Part shown: positions 1 to 8,738 of the stretch, piece after piece
Layout of the letters: the number at the start of each line of letters is the position of its first letter
Position numbering within the stretch: the first letter of the stretch is position 1
NCBI GenBank assembly: GCA_011525805.1
Contig: WYBR01000106.1
Coordinates: 1-32,456, forward strand
Direction: 5' to 3'
Length of the DNA stretch: 32,456 nt
Origin: Vicinamibacteraceae bacterium
Lineage (GTDB): Bacteria; Planctomycetota; Phycisphaerae; Phycisphaerales; UBA5793
Notes under the pieces: generated by a model
Databases searched by the model: none
Told to the model about the DNA's origin: nothing
What the model saw: the letters and a program-made list of their open reading frames with translations, nothing else
Program-made: the position numbers and the translations under genes

Positions 1-33
1 GGGTGGGGCGCTTCCGCGCGCCTATCATGGGCC

Positions 34-1141
34 ATGCACTTCGACGCACACCAGCCCATCATCGACGATCTTGAGGCGCGGATCTTGACCATCCGCGACT
101 CTCTTTGACGTCGATTCCAAACTCAAGCGAATCGCCGAACTCGAGGAGACCATGGGACGCGCCGACTTCTGGTCGGACCAGGTCGCGGCCCAGAAGACCG
201 TCGCCGAACTGAAGGTCAACAAGGCGCAGATCGACCCGATCCTCAAGGTCCAGAAGGACTTCGAAGAGGCTCGCCTCACCTACGACATGGCCAAGGAGGC
301 CGGCGACCGCGAACTGCTCGAAGAGGCCGACGAGTCGCTCTTCGGCCTTCAGCAGCGCATGGAGAAGGTGGAACTCCAGTCCCTCCTCTCCGGTCCGCAC
401 GACCATCGCCACTGCTTCTTCACCATCTCAGCCGGCGACGGCGGCACCGAGGCCAACGACTGGGCCGAGATGCTCATGCGCATGTACATCTACTACTTCG
501 AGCAGATGGGCTGGAAGGTCGAGGAACTCGAAAAGTCCCACGGCACCGAGGTCGGCATCGATTCCGTCACTTTCCACGTCAAAGGCCCCTTCGCCTTCGG
601 CTATCTCAAGTGCGAGCGCGGCACGCACCGCCTCGCCCGCGTCTCGCCTTTCAATGCGCAGGGCAAACGGCAGACGTCCTTCGCCACGGTGGATGTGACG
701 CCCGAGTTCGAAGAGACGACCGTCGAGATTCCCGACAAGGACCTCGAAATCACGGCTTTTGCACGCTCCTCAGGCCCCGGCGGGCAGAACGTGAACAAGG
801 TCGCCTCGGCCGTGCGCATCGTCCACAAGCCCACGGGCCTGATGGTCGTTGCGAGCACGTACAAGGATCAGCCGCAGAACCGCAAGCAGGCGCTCTCAAT
901 CCTCCAGGCCAAACTCGAGCAGATGGAGCAGGAGCGCCGCGAGAAGGAGATCGCCGCCGCTTCGGGGGGCAAGATCGATCGCGGCTGGGGCACGCAGATC
1001 CGCTCGTATGTCATCTATGACAACCGCGTGAAGGATCACCGCACCAACTTCGAGGTGATGAGCCCGCAGCGCGTCCTCGACGGCGACATCCAGGGCTTCA
1101 TCGACGCCGAACTCAAACGACGACGGTCGCTGCAGAACTGA
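34..1141 (+). CDS. prfB: Peptide chain release factor 2 (RF2), made by programmed +1 frameshift
   Basis: RF2 recognises UGA and UAA stop codons in the ribosomal A site and triggers peptide release. The gene is split: a zero-frame part runs from ATG 34 to CTT 103-105, where an in-frame TGA (106-108) stops it, and the body continues from GAC 107 in the +1 frame to the TGA at 1139-1141. The joined protein is 368 residues, close to the 365 of E. coli RF2, and the N-terminal helix aligns across the junction (RDSL/DVDSK against RGYL/DYDAK). The stop-codon-recognition tripeptide SPF falls at residues 204-206 and the hydrolysis motif GGQ at 249-251, almost the E. coli positions. ATG 34 is the only start in the window for this frame, although the frame stays open to the left edge, and no clear Shine-Dalgarno is visible. 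Identification is very secure. Confidence 0.97.
103..109 (+). promoter_or_regulatory. prfB: RF2 programmed +1 frameshift site (CTT TGA C)
   Basis: The heptamer CTTTGAC is the classic autoregulatory slip site of prfB. When RF2 is scarce, the ribosome pauses at the TGA, the leucyl-tRNA slips from CTT to TTT, and translation continues at GAC. The 30 bases upstream lack the AGGGGG-like internal Shine-Dalgarno that stimulates the shift in E. coli; the codons before CTT are ATC CGC GAC TCT. Confidence 0.93.
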
Positions 1142-1175
1142 AGGGACGTCAGGTGACCCTTCGAGAGTCCGGGAC

Positions 1176-1321
1176 TCACCACAAAGAACACCAATTCACA
1201 AAGCGGGCACGAAGAAGGTCAAGCGGCCGATCGGTTCGTGATTTGGCCGGCAGGTGGCGCCGAAACTGTGACTCAGACCGCGCTTGTTGAATACGTCGTG
1301 CCTTCGTGTTCTTGGTGGTGA
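1176..1321. repeat. Inverted repeat of about 146 bp downstream of prfB (MITE/REP-like)
   Basis: The 16-base arm at 1176-1191 (TCACCACAAAGAACAC) pairs with the reverse complement of 1306-1321, with one mismatch. Related GCACGAAG/CTTCGTGC words lie just inside both arms. The arms enclose about 114 bp without a gene, filling the gap between the convergent prfB and TIGR03032 genes. It could be a small non-autonomous element or a large fold-back acting as a bidirectional transcript end. I see no target-site duplication that would prove transposition. Confidence 0.6.
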
Positions 1322-1349
1322 ATCTTCGCCGTTCGCATGCCGCATGCCA

Positions 1350-2573
1350 TCAGACGGCCTTCGCCGCCTCGCCCCTGGGCAGGACGAAGATGCCGTTCAC
1401 CGTCTCTTTCGTGAAGCCGATGATGTTCGCCCGCCGCGCGTTGGGCAGCACCTGCACGTCGAACAACTCCTCGCAGCCCGCCTCGAACTGGATGAAGGCG
1501 ACGATGCGGCCGCTGTCGAGATCGACGACCTGGATGCCGCACTGGAGTTCGGTCTTGTGCTCTTCGATGGGCAGGCCGCCGAACATCCGCTTCTCGCGCG
1601 CCTTCGACAGGCCGACGAACGCGAAGCGGTCGTAGAACGCCAGCCCGCGCACATACCCCGGCAGTCGCGTGACGGTGTGCCGCCGACCCGTCTCGGAATC
1701 GACGTACTGCAACTCGGCCCGGCCCGATTCGAGCACCCACAGGCGCCCGCGATAAACCCGCGGCGAGTGCGGCATCGCCATGTCGCGCGCCACGATCTCA
1801 TCGTTGCGCACGTCGATGACGCACCCGCCGTCCGTCTTGCGGTCGCGCCAACCCTGGGCCGTGTCCGTCGGCGCGAGCATCGTGACATACCGCGGCCGGC
1901 CGCCCTCCATCGCCATGCCGTTGAGGTGGCAGCGATCCTCGGCCGCGAGTTTCGTGATGAACGCCGGCTTCCAGCGCGGCACGAAGGACCACCGCTGATC
2001 GAGCGTCGCCAGGCACGAGAAGCGCGTGTTCACGACCCACAGCGAATGCAGCAGGTCGTCGTTCGCCGCGCCGGCGCTGGCGCTCGCGACCGCGCCGTTC
2101 ACGTCGGGATCGATCCCCCACGCCGCCTCGTGCCCGGCGATGTCGCCCGTCACATGCATCCGCCGGGGCACGTAATAGGCGTCGTACTCCGGCCGCTTGC
2201 CTTCCTGATCGACGAGGTCGGTCTGGTTGACGAGATGGACCACCTGGTTGCCGCACACCAGCGCCATGCGCTGATCGTTGACCGCGAGCCCCATCGGATG
2301 AGTGAACGCCCGCATGAGCAGCGAGCACCGGCCCCCGCCGCCGGAGAACGACAGCACCCGCCCGGCCTGAAACGTCGTGGCCATCACCGTGATGTTGAGA
2401 TGCTCAAGCAGATCGGGGAGGCTCTGGCTGTGGACGTACTTGAAGGCAGGGGCCTTCGGCTCGGCCGCTTTTCCGTCCGGCGCGGCCGCGCCCTCCGCGC
2501 CGGGGCCGTCCGCGCCCGCCGCCGCCGACGCGGCGCCACGATCGATTTCGTCCGTGTCAACAGATTCGTTCAT
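1350..2573 (-). CDS. TIGR03032-family (DUF4915-like) protein, function unknown
   Basis: A 407-residue protein with a low-complexity Ala/Gly/Pro acidic head of about 45 residues, then the signature opening of the TIGR03032 family (LPDLLEHLNIT, then HPMGLAVND). The rest looks like a beta-propeller-type fold with short strand repeats. No signal peptide or membrane segment is visible, so it is probably cytoplasmic. ATG 2573 is preferred over an upstream ATG at 2639: the residues between are arginine-rich and family-unlike, and a TACACT hexamer sits 9 bases before 2573. The gene follows the FG-GAP pair on the same strand with a 91-base gap, so it may be read from its own promoter or as the tail of that unit. 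The family has no established activity and I assign none. Confidence 0.8.
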   Translation of the reverse strand: MNESVDTDEIDRGAASAAAGADGPGAEGAAAPDGKAAEPKAPAFKYVHSQSLPDLLEHLNITVMATTFQAGRVLSFSGGGGRCSLLMRAFTHPMGLAVNDQRMALVCGNQVVHLVNQTDLVDQEGKRPEYDAYYVPRRMHVTGDIAGHEAAWGIDPDVNGAVASASAGAANDDLLHSLWVVNTRFSCLATLDQRWSFVPRWKPAFITKLAAEDRCHLNGMAMEGGRPRYVTMLAPTDTAQGWRDRKTDGGCVIDVRNDEIVARDMAMPHSPRVYRGRLWVLESGRAELQYVDSETGRRHTVTRLPGYVRGLAFYDRFAFVGLSKAREKRMFGGLPIEEHKTELQCGIQVVDLDSGRIVAFIQFEAGCEELFDVQVLPNARRANIIGFTKETVNGIFVLPRGEAAKAV

Positions 2574-2582
2574 CGTGAAAGC

Positions 2583-2588
2583 AGTGTA
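2583..2588 (-). promoter_or_regulatory. -10-like hexamer TACACT close to the start of the TIGR03032 gene
   Basis: TACACT on the minus strand ends 9 bases before ATG 2573, with no Shine-Dalgarno between. The predicted transcript start lies within a few bases of the ATG, suggesting a leaderless or near-leaderless mRNA. The -35 region is weak. Confidence 0.4.
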
Positions 2589-2664
2589 TGGCCGCGACCT
2601 CGCCCAAGGCGCGGCGACCGTCCGAGCCACCCGTCCCACCGCCCGGCCTCATCATGCCCATGAA

Positions 2665-4224
2665 TCACGGCTGAATCCGCGCCGTTCGGAACGGCGTCTT
2701 GACCGAATCAACCCCGCCCGGCCCGCGGCGGATGACGGCCTGCATCACCACGGTCGTCAGCGGCGCGTTGGGGGGGATGGTAATTGTTAACTCTGCGACT
2801 CCATTGCTGTCGGCCACGGCGCTGCCGATGAGTTGAATAGGGTCGACCAGGTCGAGCGTGATCCCGCCGAGTTGGCGGATGCCGACGCTGTTGCCGGCGC
2901 CCTCGCGGGAGTAGAGAAAGTAAACCCGCTCGCCGGGCTGGGCATCGGTCACGGTCATCGTCGCCGGCCGGCCGCGCTTGAGGGGCGGGAGTTCCAGCAG
3001 AGGGCCATGGAAAGGCGTGACGTTCATCATCACATCCATGCCGGAAACGTGTCCCTCAATCAGGTCAATGCTCCCATCGCCGTCAAGGTCGGCGGTCGCC
3101 ATGGACGGTCCCCCGAAAGTTCCCATGCCTGTGAACGTAGGCGGCGCGAACTCAAAGCCGCCGTGGTTCTCGACGCTCCAGAGATCGCCCCCAGCCTTTA
3201 CGATGACGTCGAGGTCGCCATCGGTGTCGAGGTCGCCGACGGCGACCTCTGCAATGATGAGTGCGTCAGGAACAATGAGTGGGGCGTGCAGGTTGAATGC
3301 GCCGCCGAAATCCAGACTCTCGATGGGAAGGAGTTCAAGATCATCCTCTGGGTTATCAAGTCGCAAGGCGGCCAACACGAGGTCGAGATCGCGATCACCA
3401 TCCAGATCTCCCAATCGCAGAGATACCGGGTGAGGATCCTCGCCCCACCATCCTCCGCCATAGGGCAGGACGATCGTGTGTCCGTAGGGAAAGGCGCCCT
3501 GTCCGTCGTTGTACAGTATTCGAACCTGGGCCTCATAAAGTTTCCAGCCGTACATGGAGTCGAATGCGTCATCCTTGCTCAGCACCGCGAGGTCGGTATC
3601 GCCGTCGCCGTCGATGTCACCCGTGACGAGGCTGACGTTGTTGATCCAAGGAAGCGATGCAACTTCGCCGGGAACAAACTGCCCCCCCTCATTGCGGTAA
3701 ACGCGCACCATTGGCGAGGAGGCTCGCTCGTCGACGACGATGAGGTCCGGGTGCCCGTCGCCGGTGACGTCCGCCACTTCAAGGGAGGCGACGCGACGAG
3801 GCATTGGGACGACCTCGAATCGCTTGGCGCCGCCGTCCCCGCGGCCGTACATCACCTGGAGCGAGCATGCACTGCCGAGCGTGCGTATCCAGATGAGATC
3901 GCTGTGACCATCGCCGTCAAAGTCGCTGGCGCGAATGGCGCTGAGCGCCTGCATAGGCTGGTAGAGCGAACCAAGTCGGGAGAAGGTGCCATCGCCCCGG
4001 TTGCGAAAGACGAACGTGGATTCAATCCGCTCACAGACGACCACGTCGCGCCAGCCATCCCCGTCCATGTCTGTGACCGCGACTCCACCGACACCGGCAG
4101 CCAGCGGGTAACTTTCGGGCTGACCAAACTGAATCTGTCCGATGGCCGCCTGGGCTGTTGGAATCCCCAGTCCGGCCAGGACAAATATCGAGCGCCCCCG
4201 GAGTCTGTCATTGCCTTCGTTCAT
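2665..4224 (-). CDS. Secreted FG-GAP/VCBS seven-bladed propeller protein with C-terminal Ig-like module
   Basis: A 519-residue exported protein. The N-terminus has a basic stretch and a hydrophobic core ending in Ala-Gln-Ala-Ala, a plausible Sec signal peptide. Seven FG-GAP/VCBS repeats follow, each with a DxDxDGxxD-type calcium loop (for example DMDGDGWRD and DFDGDGHSD), as expected for an integrin-alpha-like seven-bladed propeller. The last 111 residues (nt 2668-3000) form a separate beta-rich module with PGERVYFLYS, LDLVDPI, IPPNAP and DSVKTPFRT, shared with its neighbour and, more distantly, with other exported proteins here. It lies 36 bases after the paralogous gene at 4261-5808, so the two form an operon. 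The role is probably extracellular binding or surface structure; the ligand is unknown. Confidence 0.88.
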   Translation of the reverse strand: MNEGNDRLRGRSIFVLAGLGIPTAQAAIGQIQFGQPESYPLAAGVGGVAVTDMDGDGWRDVVVCERIESTFVFRNRGDGTFSRLGSLYQPMQALSAIRASDFDGDGHSDLIWIRTLGSACSLQVMYGRGDGGAKRFEVVPMPRRVASLEVADVTGDGHPDLIVVDERASSPMVRVYRNEGGQFVPGEVASLPWINNVSLVTGDIDGDGDTDLAVLSKDDAFDSMYGWKLYEAQVRILYNDGQGAFPYGHTIVLPYGGGWWGEDPHPVSLRLGDLDGDRDLDLVLAALRLDNPEDDLELLPIESLDFGGAFNLHAPLIVPDALIIAEVAVGDLDTDGDLDVIVKAGGDLWSVENHGGFEFAPPTFTGMGTFGGPSMATADLDGDGSIDLIEGHVSGMDVMMNVTPFHGPLLELPPLKRGRPATMTVTDAQPGERVYFLYSREGAGNSVGIRQLGGITLDLVDPIQLIGSAVADSNGVAELTITIPPNAPLTTVVMQAVIRRGPGGVDSVKTPFRTARIQP

Positions 4225-4260
4225 GATGGCGTCGCCTTCCGTATCCTTCTGACGATCCGG

Positions 4261-5808
4261 TCAATCCTGAATGAGCGACGTCCTGAAGGGTGTCTTGACC
4301 GAATCCACTCCGTCCGGCCCGCGACGAATGACGGCCTGCAGCGAAATGGGCCCTAGCGCAGCATTCGCGGGGATGCGACGGCGCAGCACCGCGACTCCTT
4401 GTGCGTCCGCCCGAGCCGTGGCAAAGTGGATGATGGGGGCGCGAAGATCGAGCGTCATTCCGCCGAGCGCTTGCTGGCCCCGGGTTCTTCCGACCCCGGC
4501 CGCACTGTAGAGATACTCAACGCGCTCTCCCGGTCGAGCGCCATCGACGACGAATGTCGCCGACTGGCCCCGCACAAGCGTCGAAGACTCAAGCCGCGGC
4601 CCCCGGAGCGGTGTCTGGTTGAACAGAACGGCGAATCCCGTCGAGCCTGAATGCATCAGATCGAATTGCCCGTTGCCGTCTAGATCCGCAATGCTCAACA
4701 TGGAGCCGAGCATCGTGGTTGGAAAGGGGCTCATGCCCTCGAACAAAAACCTCCCGGCATTGCGCACGACATACACGCCTCGAATCGAGCCCGTCGCAAA
4801 GACGACGTCGAGGCGACCGTCCGTGTCGATATCCGCGAGTGCAAGCGCTTCCGGCCAGCCTTCGCTCGCCCGATGGGTGGCGGCATTGGACAGTCGCCCC
4901 CCGTCGTTCTCCAGCATCACAAACTCATCAGGCCCGGGATCATTCCCCGGGCTTCCCGCGACAACGACATCCACATCGCCATCGCCGTCCAGATCGCCCG
5001 CAGTCATCGCGTGGGCCACGATGTCGTTCACATCCCACGGCAGAGCGATCTCAGACCCGAGCCGAAAGGGGGTCTGGCGATCATTCATGAGAAGCGATAC
5101 ATTGGAGCCCTTGACGTTCTTGTAGCGGTAGGAGTAGATGTACTGAAATGTCGCCGCAATATCGACATCGCCGTCATTGTCAAAGTCGCCCGGCGCAAAC
5201 GCCTGGAGTCCGTAGTCCGGCAGGTCATACTCGAACAGGCGCGTCAGCGCGAACGTGCGATCTCCCTGATTGATAAACGCATCGACGGTCGCCGGCTCAG
5301 CAGAGAAGACCACATCCTCCAGCCCATCGCTGGTCAAATCCCAGACGACCGCCGGTACGTTCTGGAAGCCGGGAAACGCGGTTTCGACGATTTCGCCGGA
5401 ACGGCCGTCACCTGCGTTGTACCACACCGACAGCACATAGGTGCGATCTTCGCGCCGATCGAACCAGACCAGGTCGACGTGCTGGTCGCCATCCATGTCG
5501 GCCGCGGCCAGATTCCAGATGGAGCGAAAAGGGATCGCCGTTTCGGGATGGAGCTGACCGCTCCCGTTGTTGAAGTAGATGTGGATGGCGCTGCCGCCGG
5601 TTACGACGACATCCACATTGGCATCGCGGTCGAAATCGGCCGAGACGAGGTAACCCGCCCGCCCCGTGTCCGTGTATCGCACCGGATCGCCGAACCGGAT
5701 CGGTTGCGCGTTCGCGACGACACCTACGGCCGACACTCCCAGGCCCGCCGCTGAAAGGCCGGGCATCGCGCACGGGATCCTCCCTCGTCTCTGGCGTCGC
5801 CCGGGCAT
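4261..5808 (-). CDS. Secreted FG-GAP/VCBS propeller protein, tandem paralogue
   Basis: A 515-residue protein with a twin-arginine-free, Arg-rich n-region, a hydrophobic stretch, and likely cleavage near VANAQP. It has seven FG-GAP/VCBS calcium-loop repeats (DFDRDANVD, DMDGDQHVD, DFDNDGDVD, DLDGDGDVD, DIDTDGRLD and two weaker ones). It ends in the same module of about 110 residues as its neighbour (nt 4264-4590: PGERVEYLYS, LDLRAPI, IPANA, DSVKTPFRT). The start at 5808 is well supported by AGGAGGT at 5814-5820 and a promoter just upstream. The two propellers are clearly duplicates whose C-terminal module is better conserved than the propeller, suggesting that it does the common job (export, anchoring or assembly) while the blades diverged. 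Confidence 0.9.
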   Translation of the reverse strand: MPGRRQRRGRIPCAMPGLSAAGLGVSAVGVVANAQPIRFGDPVRYTDTGRAGYLVSADFDRDANVDVVVTGGSAIHIYFNNGSGQLHPETAIPFRSIWNLAAADMDGDQHVDLVWFDRREDRTYVLSVWYNAGDGRSGEIVETAFPGFQNVPAVVWDLTSDGLEDVVFSAEPATVDAFINQGDRTFALTRLFEYDLPDYGLQAFAPGDFDNDGDVDIAATFQYIYSYRYKNVKGSNVSLLMNDRQTPFRLGSEIALPWDVNDIVAHAMTAGDLDGDGDVDVVVAGSPGNDPGPDEFVMLENDGGRLSNAATHRASEGWPEALALADIDTDGRLDVVFATGSIRGVYVVRNAGRFLFEGMSPFPTTMLGSMLSIADLDGNGQFDLMHSGSTGFAVLFNQTPLRGPRLESSTLVRGQSATFVVDGARPGERVEYLYSAAGVGRTRGQQALGGMTLDLRAPIIHFATARADAQGVAVLRRRIPANAALGPISLQAVIRRGPDGVDSVKTPFRTSLIQD

Positions 5809-5831
5809 CCGGCACCTCCTGCCCCCTGCGC

Positions 5832-5861
5832 ATCATACCGCAAGGCCGAGGTCGGTTGCAA
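5832..5861 (-). promoter_or_regulatory. Sigma70-like promoter of the FG-GAP operon
   Basis: On the minus strand, TTGCAA (5856-5861) and TATGAT (5832-5837) are separated by 18 bases. The predicted start near 5825 gives a leader of about 17 bases containing the AGGAGGT ribosome site. It is one of the best promoter matches in the window. Confidence 0.6.
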
Positions 5862-5963
5862 GGGGTCTTTTCAAATTCCGGTGAGAAAAATTGCAGCAGT
5901 GATCTGCGTCGGAAAGCTCCAGACGGGGCGACCGGCGGCAAGGTCTGCTAATGGAGTACTGGG

Positions 5964-6060
5964 TCCGCCAATATGGGCGGATTCTGCGACGATCCTCGTC
6001 CGCGGCTCGGTGCGCTCCAGATTAGACGATGTAGTGGAGCGGGATTTGGTCTGCCAAATC
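5964..6060 (-). terminator. Two hairpins downstream of the GNAT gene, possible terminator
   Basis: GATTTGG (6043-6049) pairs perfectly with CCAAATC (6054-6060) around a 4-base loop, and TCCGCC (5964-5969) pairs with GGCGGA (5976-5981). Both lie within 140 bases after the minus-strand stop at 6104. Neither has a T-tract, so intrinsic termination is uncertain. The 5809-6103 gap otherwise holds only the FG-GAP promoter. Confidence 0.3.
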
Positions 6061-6103
6061 AGGTGGATGCGACGACCTGCCCTTCAGGATGACTCCCTGT
6101 CCT

Positions 6104-7003
6104 TCAGATTGACATCATCATGGCCTGGACGCGCCGTCCCGCCTCGCCCGCCTTCAAGGCCAGGCGGTGGGTGTCCTGGTGTCGGGGGCCGGCGAGGAAG
6201 CGGATTCGGGTGATTCCGGCCCTCTTGGCCGCCTGGGCCGCCTCCTCCATCACCGCCACGTTGACCCAGGTACGCCGGGCACCCGGAACGACGACCCTCG
6301 ACTCCACCAGGACGCCGCCCCTTCGATCGCGCACCGCGAGCAAGAAGCCGCAGACCCGTCCATCCATGATCGCCACGCGGCTCATGTGCGGATCAAACGG
6401 ATACCACCCCTTGCCGCGCAGGCGCGTTTCGAGGCGGCCGGCGTCGCCGCCGATCTGCTCCATTTGCAGTTGGATCACTTCGCCCAGCGGCGACTCGCTC
6501 AGCGGCAGGACGCGGGCGCTGATGGGCACGCGGCCGTGCGCCGTCAGCGCATCGTACATCGGGGTGAGCATGTCGAGGTACGCCTGCAGGGCGACCTGGT
6601 AGTGCGTGAGTTTCGCGTTCACCTCGAATCCCAGCGACTCCCAGAAGCGCTGCTCCGATGAGTCGCACGGCACGCTGTCCCAGGCGTAGAGGGCCTTGCG
6701 GCCGAGGCGGCGCGCCGTCGCTTCCGCGCGGCGCAGCAGCGCCGAGCGGACCGCCGGCGCGCCGCCATCGCCATCGTCGAGCAGCAGAACGGGACAGCCC
6801 TGCACTTGCATCGGAACCGGATAGAGGTCGATGACCAAAGCGCCGCGCCGGTCGCCGCCAGCGTCCCGCGCCAGCCAGAGTTCATGCGGTTCCGGCAGGC
6901 CGGCCAGCGCCGGCCAGCGAGCGGTCAGCGCCCGCCGCGCCTCATCGTCGGCAAGCGCGATTTCCAGATTGTGTTGATCCAGGGCTGCCGGAGGATCAGG
7001 CAT
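6104..7003 (-). CDS. GNAT-like acetyltransferase family protein
   Basis: A predicted soluble protein of 299 residues. The middle part (LLRRAEATARRLGRKALYAW, then a W..LGFEV segment) resembles the end of a GNAT fold, where the helix after the acetyl-CoA loop is followed by 'fyeklGF'. A second half (RVAIMDGRVCGFLLAVRD ... ITRIRFLAG) reads like a second, more divergent GNAT domain, so the protein may be a tandem GNAT. I cannot point to a clean Q/RxxGxG/A acetyl-CoA loop, so activity is not assured. ATG 7003 is preferred because a TAGGAT hexamer lies 8 bases upstream; the ORF can extend to 7072. It is divergent from the membrane protein at 7141. Substrate unknown. Confidence 0.6.
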   Translation of the reverse strand: MPDPPAALDQHNLEIALADDEARRALTARWPALAGLPEPHELWLARDAGGDRRGALVIDLYPVPMQVQGCPVLLLDDGDGGAPAVRSALLRRAEATARRLGRKALYAWDSVPCDSSEQRFWESLGFEVNAKLTHYQVALQAYLDMLTPMYDALTAHGRVPISARVLPLSESPLGEVIQLQMEQIGGDAGRLETRLRGKGWYPFDPHMSRVAIMDGRVCGFLLAVRDRRGGVLVESRVVVPGARRTWVNVAVMEEAAQAAKRAGITRIRFLAGPRHQDTHRLALKAGEAGRRVQAMMMSI

Positions 7004-7011
7004 GGCGACGA

Positions 7012-7017
7012 ATCCTA
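7012..7017 (-). promoter_or_regulatory. -10-like TAGGAT close to the GNAT-like gene
   Basis: TAGGAT on the minus strand ends 8 bases before ATG 7003, with no Shine-Dalgarno between; consistent with a leaderless start. A weak match on its own. Confidence 0.28.
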
Positions 7018-7090
7018 CGCGCGGCGTCCCCGGCCACGAGATCAGGGCTTGGGCCGCCCGCCGCGCCGCCATCCGCCCCGCCGAGCGGGG

Positions 7091-7096
7091 TACACT
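7091..7096 (+). promoter_or_regulatory. -10-like TACACT upstream of the coiled-coil membrane protein gene
   Basis: TACACT lies 17 bases before a possible ATG at 7114 and 44 bases before ATG 7141. A transcript starting near 7103 would suit either start. No good -35 is seen. Confidence 0.33.
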
Positions 7097-7140
7097 TCAC
7101 GAGACGCCGGGATGTGCAGCGATCCGAGAGGGCGTGGGGC

Positions 7141-8670
7141 ATGTCGAGTTTCGGCTGGCACTTTGACCAACACTCCGCGCGTTACAACGACGCCCGCACC
7201 GCGCTCTCGCGCACCGCGGCTCTGTCGATCGTCTTTGCCGTGGTCGTGCTCGTCAAGGTCGTCGCGCCGTTCGCGCAATTGACGGAGGATCGCCATCAGG
7301 CCGCGGAGCAGAAGACGGCGCAGATTGCTGAGCGCGACGGGGCCAGCCGGCGGTCCGCCGACCTGAGCGAGATCAGTGCGCAGTTCGACGCGGTCGTTCA
7401 GGCCATTAAAGCACAGCCGTGGAATGCGAACGTGGCCGACCTGAAAGTCCGCTTTCGCGAACTCGGCAACTCCTACGACGCGATCCGGCCGCTGCCGCCG
7501 ACGAAGATTCTCGAGGCTTACAAGACGCGCGACGAGGTGCGCAGCCGCGAGGTGCTCCAGACCGAGCAGCTGTCGCCGCGAGAGCGACTTCAGCAGCCTC
7601 GACTGCGCGCCCTTGAGGAGCGCTCGATTCAACCGGGCGAGGGCGGCACGCGCCTCACCCGCCGTCCGCCGCCGGATGAAACCGGCGCGATGGCCCCATC
7701 GGACAGTGAGGAGACGGATCAGCGCCTCCTCGTCGCCGAAGCCGCCGATCTGCTCCGCCTCAACCCTGAGCGCGTCAGCCAGGCCATCAGGCAGAATCCC
7801 GCCGACTGGCACCGAACGGTCTATGAGGAGGCGGCCGCGGAGGAAGCCAAGGCCGCGGTCCGGAGCATCTTTGACGTTATCGCCGACCGCGTGCTCCACG
7901 CGATCCAGCGACTGCTCGCCCTGCCCGCGACGACGACGGCCCTGCCCGACCTGCCGCAGCAACTCAGCGACCTGACGACGACCGTCGAAAGGTGGCGCGA
8001 TGATCGCCTTACCGACCTCGAGTGGTACCGCACCGCGCTGGGCAAGGAGGATGAACTCCATCGCCTGACGCTTGAACTGGTGGACGCGACGCGCCCGATC
8101 GGAGAGGCGCTGGCCGCGCAGTGGAGCGAGGCGCAGCGTCAACACGCCGCGTTGGAAAAGGAACTCAGCACCGCCAACGATCGAATCGCCGAACTCGAGC
8201 AGGCGGTCGAAGCGATTGACCAGGAACTCGAAGGCCACCTGCCGGAGTGGATGCGCGGCCTCTTTGCGGCGCGCGAGATGATCCAACTCTACCCCTTCGT
8301 GATTCTCGGCCTGCTCGCGTTCATGGGCGTCACCGCCCTTGCCGCCGATGGGCATCATCGGGAGATGCTCCGCATCCTCAAGGAAAAGGGAGAGACGGTC
8401 GATCCCTCCGCGACGGGTTCGATCTGGCTGCTGCGACAGTCGGGGTTCGGCGCCCGCGCGACATCGGCGGCGCTTTACCTCGGCGGGATCGCCGTCTTCT
8501 GGTTCCTCTTCGAGCAGGGGGCCAGCCATCTGCGGACGTGGGCGGCGCTGGATCCGGCCGCGGCGTGGCTGAATGTCGATGCCGCCCGGATCATCCTGTG
8601 GCTGGGCCGGGGCGCGTTCATCGCGGCCGCCGCATTCACGGCCGCGATCATCCTGCGCGGAAGAGATTGA
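7141..8670 (+). CDS. Membrane protein with long coiled-coil region, function unknown
   Basis: About 509 residues from ATG 7141; an ATG at 7114 would add nine residues, and a GAGAGGG-like site before 7141 favours the shorter form. One membrane helix lies at about residues 24-44 (AALSIVFAVVVLVKVVAP). A long charged region follows, rich in Arg, Glu and Gln, with a coiled coil near the end of the soluble part (ALEKELSTANDRIAELEQ and following). Three C-terminal membrane segments then occur, at roughly residues 382-402, 440-460 and 480-500. The large soluble part probably lies on one side of the inner membrane. I recognise no catalytic motif or named family. It is convergent with the two-component system, and a palindromic repeat lies between them. 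Confidence 0.72.
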   Translation: MSSFGWHFDQHSARYNDARTALSRTAALSIVFAVVVLVKVVAPFAQLTEDRHQAAEQKTAQIAERDGASRRSADLSEISAQFDAVVQAIKAQPWNANVADLKVRFRELGNSYDAIRPLPPTKILEAYKTRDEVRSREVLQTEQLSPRERLQQPRLRALEERSIQPGEGGTRLTRRPPPDETGAMAPSDSEETDQRLLVAEAADLLRLNPERVSQAIRQNPADWHRTVYEEAAAEEAKAAVRSIFDVIADRVLHAIQRLLALPATTTALPDLPQQLSDLTTTVERWRDDRLTDLEWYRTALGKEDELHRLTLELVDATRPIGEALAAQWSEAQRQHAALEKELSTANDRIAELEQAVEAIDQELEGHLPEWMRGLFAAREMIQLYPFVILGLLAFMGVTALAADGHHREMLRILKEKGETVDPSATGSIWLLRQSGFGARATSAALYLGGIAVFWFLFEQGASHLRTWAALDPAAAWLNVDAARIILWLGRGAFIAAAAFTAAIILRGRD

Positions 8671-8687
8671 AGGTCAGCCCGCATGTA

Positions 8688-8726
8688 CCCCACGATTCGC
8701 AGAGCCTCATCGTGGGCGTGGGTGCA
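8688..8726. repeat. Dispersed palindromic repeat, copy 1
   Basis: Perfect 8-base arms CCCACGAT (8689-8696) and ATCGTGGG (8709-8716) flank a 12-base centre, followed by CGTGGG and GCA. A near-identical copy lies in opposite orientation at 15498-15535, differing mainly in four central bases. This copy fills the gap between two convergent genes, where its hairpin could also end transcription from both sides. Confidence 0.7.
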
Positions 8727-8738
8727 GTTTCGCCCGGA

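Noticed and set aside
103-109. Premature stop in prfB as a pseudogene or sequencing error
   Set aside because: The sequence is exactly the programmed CTT TGA C slip site, and the protein is intact after a +1 shift.
5881-6213. Small plus-strand ORF in the FG-GAP/GNAT intergenic region
   Set aside because: It overlaps the 3' end of the GNAT-like gene, has no ribosome site and no recognisable protein features.
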